From Acinetobacter sp. TGL-Y2 (lineage in GTDB: Bacteria; Pseudomonadota; Gammaproteobacteria; Pseudomonadales; Moraxellaceae), in NCBI RefSeq assembly GCF_001612555.1, contig NZ_CP015110.1:1364001-1428000 (forward strand): 64,000 nt of DNA, given 5' to 3'. The notes under the pieces were generated by a model. That model made no database searches, was not told the origin of the DNA, and worked only from the letters and a program-made list of their open reading frames with translations. Positions 58,798-64,000 of the stretch are shown here, piece after piece. The position numbers and the translations under genes are program-made. Each line of letters opens with the position of its first letter. Position 1 is the first letter of the stretch.

Positions 58798-60012
58798 ATG
58801 CGCTTTGTTGATGAAGCAGTCATTACCGTAGAGGCTGGCGACGGTGGCAATGGCGTAGCCAGTTTTCGCCGTGAAAAATTCGTACCGTTTGGTGGCCCAG
58901 ATGGTGGTGATGGTGGTCGTGGTGGCAGCGTATACGTAGAAGCTGGCGACGACTCTAGCACACTCGTAGATTATCGTTATACACGTCGATTCAGTGCAGA
59001 GCGAGCAAAAAATGGTCGTGGTGCAAATTGTGCTGGCCGTGGCGGTGAAGACACCGTATTAAAAGTTCCAGTTGGGACAACAATTGTAGATACAGAGTCT
59101 GGCGATATTATCGGAGACTTGATCACCAATGGTCAACGCGTGTTGGTTGCAGCAGGCGGTGATGGTGGTCTAGGAAACACGCATTTTAAATCATCGACAA
59201 ACCGTTCACCACGTAAGTGCACCCATGGTTTTAAAGGTGAATACCGTGAAATTCGTTTAGAACTTAAAGTACTTGCGGATGTGGGTTTACTGGGTATGCC
59301 GAATGCGGGTAAATCGACCTTTATTCGTGCAGTATCTGCGGCAAAACCTAAAGTTGCAGATTATCCATTTACCACGATGGTGCCAAACTTGGGTGTGGTT
59401 GATGCAGACAGTCATCGTTCATTCGTGATGGCGGATATTCCGGGGCTGATTGAAGGTGCATCTGATGGTGCAGGCCTAGGTATTCGCTTCTTGAAGCATT
59501 TGGCACGTACCCGTATTTTGTTGCACATTGTGGATGTTCAACCGATTGATGGTTCTGATCCTGCACATAATGCCAAAGCGATTTTAAAGGAGTTAGAGAA
59601 ATTTTCTCCAACGCTGTCTAAATTGCCTGTGGTGTTGGTACTCAACAAAATTGATCAATTGTCTTCCGATACACGTGATGAATGGTGTGATCATTTGCTT
59701 GCAGAAATGCAGTGGACAGGTCCAGTGTTCAAAACATCGGGTCTGACTTTTGAAGGTACCAAAGATGTTGTGTATTACTTGATGGATGAAATTGAACAGC
59801 AACGCGAACGCGAAGTTGAAGATCCTGAGTACGCAGCAGAAATGAAAGCATTCCGTGATCAGCTTGAAGCTGAAACACGTGAGCAAACGATTGCTGCGAA
59901 AGAAGCCTATCGTGAAATGCGTCGTCAACAACGTCTTTCGGGTTTACTTGGCGATGATGATGAAGACGAAGATGGTGATGACGGCGATATGGAAGTGGTT
60001 TACGTACGTTAA
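58798..60012 (+). CDS. obgE: Obg-family GTPase ObgE
   Basis: ObgE (CgtA) is an essential GTPase that acts in late 50S ribosome assembly and the stringent response. The glycine-rich N-terminal Obg fold ([33 protein letters not shown]) is followed by the G domain: G1 [15 protein letters not shown]2 in [11 protein letters not shown]3 [15 protein letters not shown]4 VLNKIDQL. The C-terminus is strongly acidic, with a run of Asp/Glu after GLLGDD. The usual order obgE-proB follows, with 29 bases between. Confidence 0.97.
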   Translation: MRFVDEAVITVEAGDGGNGVASFRREKFVPFGGPDGGDGGRGGSVYVEAGDDSSTLVDYRYTRRFSAERAKNGRGANCAGRGGEDTVLKVPVGTTIVDTESGDIIGDLITNGQRVLVAAGGDGGLGNTHFKSSTNRSPRKCTHGFKGEYREIRLELKVLADVGLLGMPNAGKSTFIRAVSAAKPKVADYPFTTMVPNLGVVDADSHRSFVMADIPGLIEGASDGAGLGIRFLKHLARTRILLHIVDVQPIDGSDPAHNAKAILKELEKFSPTLSKLPVVLVLNKIDQLSSDTRDEWCDHLLAEMQWTGPVFKTSGLTFEGTKDVVYYLMDEIEQQREREVEDPEYAAEMKAFRDQLEAETREQTIAAKEAYREMRRQQRLSGLLGDDDEDEDGDDGDMEVVYVR

Positions 60013-60041
60013 ACTCATGCAAGTGAGTTACTGAGGACAAG

Positions 60042-61175
60042 ATGATAGAAGTGGTAGATGGGCAACGTCAGCTCAAGGCTTGTAAACGAATCGTTGTTAA
60101 AATCGGATCTTCTTTACTCACAGCAAACGGAAAAGGTCTAGATCTAGATGCGATTTCGCATTGGGCAAATCAAATTGCAGATTTATACAATGCAGGGCAT
60201 GAGATTATTCTAGTGTCTTCCGGCGCTGTGGCTGAAGGTATGGTTCGCATGAAACTTGAGCATCGACCCACCGATCTACCCAGTCTTCAAGCGTGTGCAG
60301 CCATTGGCCAAATGGGATTAATCCATACTTGGTCAAGTGTACTTGAAAAACATCAAATACAGACTGCACAGGTCCTGCTTACGCATGACGATCTTGCAGA
60401 TCGCCGTCGTTACCTCAATTCATGTGATGCTTTACAAAATCTGATCGACTGGAAAGTTGTGCCTGTGATCAATGAAAACGACACGGTTTCAACTGATGAA
60501 ATTCGTTTTGGTGACAATGACACGCTTGCTGCGATGGTGGCAGGTCAAGTACATGCGGATTTGTTGATCATTTTAACGGATCAGCAAGGCATGTTTGACT
60601 CAGATCCACGTTCAAATCCAAATGCCAAACTGTTTTCTACCGTTCGTGCCTTAGATGAAAGTCTATTTGATATGGCAGGTGGTGGTGGAAAATTTGGTCG
60701 TGGCGGCATGCTCACCAAAGTTCGCGCAGCGCGTTTAGCAGCAAAATCAGGTTGTCCAACATTGATTGCCAGTGGTGAAAGTGACCATGTCCTTGCACGC
60801 CTTATGGCGGGTGAGTTGTTGGGAACGTTATTCATCACTGATAATGACCGGATCACGGCCCATCAGCAATGGTTGGCCGCGCATTTACAAACAGCGGGTC
60901 GTCTGGTGATTGATGATGGTGCTGTCAAAGCGATCAAAGAAAACCATCGCAGTCTTTTGCCTGTAGGGGTGAAGGCGGTTGAAGGGCACTTTGAACGGGG
61001 TGATGTGGTTGAGTGCGTGGATCAGCAAGGCGGTCGTATTGCAGTGGGACGCGTCAACTTTAGTTCGCGCTCGGCTGACACTGTGAAGGGTTTGTCTTCT
61101 GATAAAGTGCATCAGGTTTTAGGTGAGGCGCGTTCTTTAGAGATGATCCATCGCAATCATATGGCAATATATTAG
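60042..61175 (+). CDS. proB: glutamate 5-kinase ProB
   Basis: ProB phosphorylates glutamate in the first step of proline synthesis and is normally feedback-inhibited by proline. The amino-acid kinase domain shows [50 protein letters not shown] and [19 protein letters not shown]. The C-terminal 75 residues form the PUA domain ([20 protein letters not shown]). Length 377 is usual. It follows obgE closely and ends in a strong terminator. Confidence 0.96.
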   Translation: MIEVVDGQRQLKACKRIVVKIGSSLLTANGKGLDLDAISHWANQIADLYNAGHEIILVSSGAVAEGMVRMKLEHRPTDLPSLQACAAIGQMGLIHTWSSVLEKHQIQTAQVLLTHDDLADRRRYLNSCDALQNLIDWKVVPVINENDTVSTDEIRFGDNDTLAAMVAGQVHADLLIILTDQQGMFDSDPRSNPNAKLFSTVRALDESLFDMAGGGGKFGRGGMLTKVRAARLAAKSGCPTLIASGESDHVLARLMAGELLGTLFITDNDRITAHQQWLAAHLQTAGRLVIDDGAVKAIKENHRSLLPVGVKAVEGHFERGDVVECVDQQGGRIAVGRVNFSSRSADTVKGLSSDKVHQVLGEARSLEMIHRNHMAIY

Positions 61176-61207
61176 TGCAAAATTCCGTCAGAATTTGACG
61201 GAATAAA

Positions 61208-61237
61208 TAAAAAAGCTCGCTTAGGCGAGCTTTTTTT
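61208..61237. terminator. intrinsic terminator of proB
   Basis: AAAAAGCTCGC and GCGAGCTTTTTTT pair over a short TTAG loop. The facing minus-strand gene ends inside it at 61221. Confidence 0.88.
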
Positions 61238-61868
61238 GTTGCTGAATGTGCGGTAAATGGTTGTCTACACCGACCATATAAGCGAAATCAGCAAGGCTGA
61301 GCATATCTAAATCTTCTTTGGAGTTGCCATAGGCATAGACCAAATCATAATGATGAAGCTCATATTTTTCTAATATGCGGATTTTTTTTTGAATATTACT
61401 ACAGTCAGGTGTCGCGTATAAGCCAGTGAACTGATTATTCCTAATCTCAGCTTCCGTACAAATCAGATCTACTTCTAAAAGCTCTGCAATGTCTTTTAAA
61501 TAGATATCAACCGAAGCAGATACAATTACAACATCATCATTATTATGCTTATGTTTCAAAAGTTGCTTATAAAGTTCAGCATCCAAACTATTTCGCAGAT
61601 GCTGTGAGTATTCCAATGCCAAATTTAAAATTTCAGTTGCCGATTGCTCGGAAAACATGGCCTTGAATAGTTTAGCACGCATAGCGTCAGCTGGGTAAAT
61701 ATTTAAATAATAGGCTTGAATCCAAGGTAAGATCTTAATACTTTGTTTAACGATATGACGTTTTCTCAAGGCGTAAAAAATGAAACCAGTGAAACTGTCC
61801 TTGTTACACAAAGTGCCGTCGAAGTCGAATAAGGCTAAGTTTTTAGTTGTTTCGCTTTTTGCATACAT
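61221..61868 (-). CDS. HAD-superfamily IB phosphatase
   Basis: The 215-residue protein is a SerB/HAD-IB-type phosphohydrolase. Motif I is ALFDFDGTLCNKDSF with both aspartates, motif II the serine in VVIVSASVDIYL, and motif III/IV the acidic pair in YGNSKEDLDMLSLAD. The helical cap is short (GFIFYALRKRHIVKQ, then LPWIQAYYLNIYPADAM). Substrates in this group include phosphoserine and phosphorylated lipids; which applies cannot be told. Its start overlaps the end of the DUF1615 lipoprotein gene by 34 bases, so the two are co-translated. Confidence 0.88.
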   Translation of the reverse strand: MYAKSETTKNLALFDFDGTLCNKDSFTGFIFYALRKRHIVKQSIKILPWIQAYYLNIYPADAMRAKLFKAMFSEQSATEILNLALEYSQHLRNSLDAELYKQLLKHKHNNDDVVIVSASVDIYLKDIAELLEVDLICTEAEIRNNQFTGLYATPDCSNIQKKIRILEKYELHHYDLVYAYGNSKEDLDMLSLADFAYMVGVDNHLPHIQQQKKLA

Positions 61869-63040
61869 GTTTGATAACGTCCATTTACCCGTGTTGCAAA
61901 CCAGTTGGTGTTGTATTCACGACTCAATTTCGGGCCTGAAATAACCACTTCAGGCATGATGGCATAAAATTGCTTCTTGCCAATCTTGCTTTCATAAAGT
62001 TCTGTCACGGCTTTATAGGTTTCAGTGGATTCAAATTTATTTTCTTTTTCGCTCTTTAAGTCGGAGCGAATTTGTCGGGGTGTAATCAGTACATTGTTGG
62101 CTGCAAAGACATTGATCAGCTCACGTTCAGACTCACTTTTTTCAGCGCGTGGATTACCATTTTTGTTATACAGCAATAAGTCACCATCTAAACTTAGATC
62201 CGCTGCGGTTAAGTCATTGAGCATGCTTTGAAAAGCCGCATTTCGGCTCGAATACATGCCTGAGTTATAGTCTGCGAAACGGTAAATGGATTTATCATAT
62301 TGCACGGGATACATCATTAGACGATGAATACCATAATATAAACCGCCGTACCGGCTATATAAATCAGTGCGAAGCTCAGCAATATTGCCAGCTTGACGTT
62401 TGTGGTCTTTGGCATAGCTGATGTGAACTTGCATAGAGCCTAAGGTGGTAATGGGATTTAACTTTTCACCAATATCTTGACCCACCAGACGTGCAGCACC
62501 CGTGAGTGCGCTGACATGATAGTGCTTCGCCATATGCGCAAAAATTTCACGATACAGCTCATCGAGTTGACGCTCTGTGCTGACTTTACGCATTTGTTTT
62601 AAATAGTTATTTTCAGGCGTGGGTTGATTGCGTAGGACTTCTTGGAAATATCCAGCAACTGTCCCACCAATATTATCGCCAAGTTTATCTTTGAATTTCT
62701 CATCAAAACGATCTTCAACTTCTTTGACTGCTTTAGCACCTAAGCCCGGAACGTGCGGGTCTGCCACAAAATTAGATTCTTGATCGACCACCGCAATAAT
62801 GCTGCAGATATTTTCTTTGGTTTGCGGAATACCGAGCTGTTCAGTGATGTCATCAATATCCTTTGCCCAAGCGGTACGGTCGTTTACGCGACTTGGAATA
62901 AGGGTTTTGATTTGATCTGCGTCAATCTTTTTTTCATCGTCATTCCACCATGAACCATCGCCACAAGCAGTGAGCATAAATGTCATTGTTGCAATACTGC
63001 ATGCTTTTAATACGAAGTAAGGGGGAGAACTTTTTTTCAT
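61835..63040 (-). CDS. DUF1615-family lipoprotein
   Basis: A signal peptide with lipobox LTACGDGSWW marks an outer-membrane-type lipoprotein. The mature part matches the DUF1615 family: NICSIIAVVDQESNFVADPH, VPGLGAKAVKEVEDRFDEKF, GSMQVHISYAKDH and IYRFADYNSGMYSSRNAAFQ. The segment DQESNF, then a later GSMQV and ADYNSG, recalls lytic-transglycosylase-like lysozyme folds, but the function of the family is not established. Overlap with the downstream phosphatase gene implies joint expression. Confidence 0.85.
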   Translation of the reverse strand: MKKSSPPYFVLKACSIATMTFMLTACGDGSWWNDDEKKIDADQIKTLIPSRVNDRTAWAKDIDDITEQLGIPQTKENICSIIAVVDQESNFVADPHVPGLGAKAVKEVEDRFDEKFKDKLGDNIGGTVAGYFQEVLRNQPTPENNYLKQMRKVSTERQLDELYREIFAHMAKHYHVSALTGAARLVGQDIGEKLNPITTLGSMQVHISYAKDHKRQAGNIAELRTDLYSRYGGLYYGIHRLMMYPVQYDKSIYRFADYNSGMYSSRNAAFQSMLNDLTAADLSLDGDLLLYNKNGNPRAEKSESERELINVFAANNVLITPRQIRSDLKSEKENKFESTETYKAVTELYESKIGKKQFYAIMPEVVISGPKLSREYNTNWFATRVNGRYQTCMQKAKQLKT

Positions 63041-63711
63041 AAGAATAAAACGCGCTGATAAATAGGTGAGCTGTGAGAGCAGGCTAAGTATACTATGTCA
63101 GTCGAAAATTGTATGAATATATATGTATATGGGTTCGTAATAGCTATCAAATTGAATAGCCACCGATTATATAAATACCTTTTAGTTAGATAAAGTGGCG
63201 AATAAAGCGGTGCTTATGAGCAGTAAACCATATGTTGCAGAATTGGTAAAACTAAAAAAAGAACTTCAAAGAGTCACAGAAGAAAGAGATATATTAAAAA
63301 AAGCCGCAGTGTACTTCGCAAGCCAGTCCTGATGAGGCATGCCTTTATTTAGGACAATCAGCATATATGGTCTGTTCGTCGTTTATGTTCAACTCTAGAT
63401 GTTCATGAATAGTGGCTATTACGCATGGCTAAATCAACCCATCACTAAAACTGCGAAGAAACGACAACAGCTTTCAGGATTGATTAAACAATTCTAGCTC
63501 GAATCTGGTTGTATCTACGGCTATCGCAAGATTCACCGCGATTTGAAAGACGTTAGCGAAAGTTGCGGTACTAATCGAGTAGATCGGCTCATGAAAGCGG
63601 ATGGGCTTAAATTACAGCGCGGTTATCGTAAACCTAGAGCTCATGCAGGTATGGCAAGTGTGGTTTCCGCAAACACTTTAGAGCGATAGTTTAATCCCAC
63701 TCAGCCTAATC

Positions 63712-63733
63712 CTTGCGAACAGTGTTTCTCAGG
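63712..63733. repeat. 22-bp palindromic repeat, copy B, in IS3 relic
   Basis: CTTGCGAACAGTGTTTCTC followed by AGG differs from copy A (minus strand of 51228-51250) by one missing G and one C-to-T change. Its insertion adds a length that breaks the frame before VTD. Confidence 0.75.
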
Positions 63734-63743
63734 TGACTGATAC

Positions 63744-63763
63744 GAGAAGAGCTGCTTCGCAAG
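63744..63763. repeat. 22-bp palindromic repeat, copy C, inverted, in IS3 relic
   Basis: GAGAAGAGCTGCTTCGCAAG matches the plus strand of copy A (51231-51250) at 18 of 20 positions. It is inverted relative to copy B, 13 bases away, so B and C can form a long stem. In frame it replaces the three expected residues ITY between VTD and IRTYEG. Confidence 0.75.
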
Positions 63764-64000
63764 ATATTCGCACATATGAAGGTGGTTTATATCTTGCTGT
63801 GGAGATTGACTTATTTTTGCGCCTTGTGGTTGGCTGGTCTATGAAATCGAGAATGACTACAGAGCTGGTTTTAGATGCATTATTGATGGCTCTTTGGCGA
63901 AGGAAACCGAAGAGTAAAGTACTCATTCACTCAGACCAAGATAGCCAATATACCAGTTATGAATGGCAGAATTTCCTCAAGCATCGTAATCTTGAAAGCA

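Larger units (their letters stand above)
63190..64000 (+). mobile_element. degraded IS3-family relic, runs off the window
   Basis: The end of orfA is readable from 63216 (MSSKPYVAELVKLKKELQRV, then ILKKAAVYFASQS), followed by orfB pieces in changing frames: VRRLCSTLDVHES, SGYYAWLNQPITKTAKKRQQ, SGCIYGYRKIHRDLKDVSES, RGYRKPRAHAG, and IRTYEGGLYLAVEIDLFLRL with the catalytic region. Stops (for example TAG at 63497 and 63687) and frame changes make it non-functional. Between 63711 and 63765 two opposite copies of a 22-bp repeat flank the VTD codons. The element extends past 64000, so its right end is not seen. The left end near 63190 is approximate. Confidence 0.85.

Noticed and set aside
63712-63763. 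Inverted 22-bp pair as an integron attC site
   Set aside because: No integrase, cassette arrangement or conserved core sites are seen, and the same motif occurs inside an IS5-family transposase, which points to a different kind of repeat.

Overview
This window is low-GC gammaproteobacterial chromosome. Gene content and protein style point strongly to Acinetobacter: a 485-residue long-form GAPDH, a periplasmic glutaminase-asparaginase, an Obg-ProB pair, a VgrG with a transthyretin-like C-terminal extension, and many small DDE insertion sequences. The species cannot be named from sequence alone. No rRNA, tRNA or CRISPR array was seen.

Layout. (1) 1-12.9 kb is an accessory type VI secretion (T6SS) effector island. 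It holds a small lipoprotein, an unusual protein built of repeated helix-turn-helix-like modules, VgrG, a 1649-residue Rhs toxin with a putative HNH-type nuclease tail and a directly abutting immunity gene, a terminator, and a second orphan Rhs toxin tip cut off by an IS fragment. A gene-poor stretch and a complete frameshifting IS follow. (2) 12.9-22.1 kb holds uppP and the complete potassium system kdpABC-kdpDE, with a three-hairpin intergenic element between kdpC and kdpD. (3) 22.2-26.3 kb holds an IS1-family element and two lipoprotein genes separated by a strong hairpin. (4) 26.3-41.6 kb is core genome: dnaE-trmJ-cysE in one transcript direction, a Sel1-repeat protein, ansB, alaA with an extra N-terminal domain, msrB-gpx, lysO, a Baeyer-Villiger-type monooxygenase facing an AraC-family regulator, and zapE. 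(5) 41.9-46.9 kb holds an IS5-type element, an intact PAS-PAS-GGDEF diguanylate cyclase next to a decayed copy of itself, and a macro-domain-like protein. (6) 47-54.7 kb holds uvrB, a lipocalin, a rarD-like gene broken by a frameshift and capped by an IS5-family element, gap, and two decayed genes beside a (CAT)8 tract. (7) 54.8-64 kb holds a pair of anchored beta-repeat proteins, the qorB/HxlR divergent pair, a PhzF-like gene, obgE-proB, a HAD phosphatase overlapping a DUF1615 lipoprotein, and a badly degraded IS3-family relic running off the end.

The VgrG-Rhs-immunity set probably acts in contact-dependent killing. KdpDE controls the KdpABC potassium pump. MsrB and Gpx repair or prevent oxidative damage, and QorB with its thiol-type HxlR regulator handles quinones. 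The least expected observation is a roughly 22-bp palindromic repeat present in three copies. One lies in the coding sequence of the IS5-family transposase and two, in opposite orientations, lie in the IS3 relic. In each case it looks like a small insertion into an otherwise conserved transposase.
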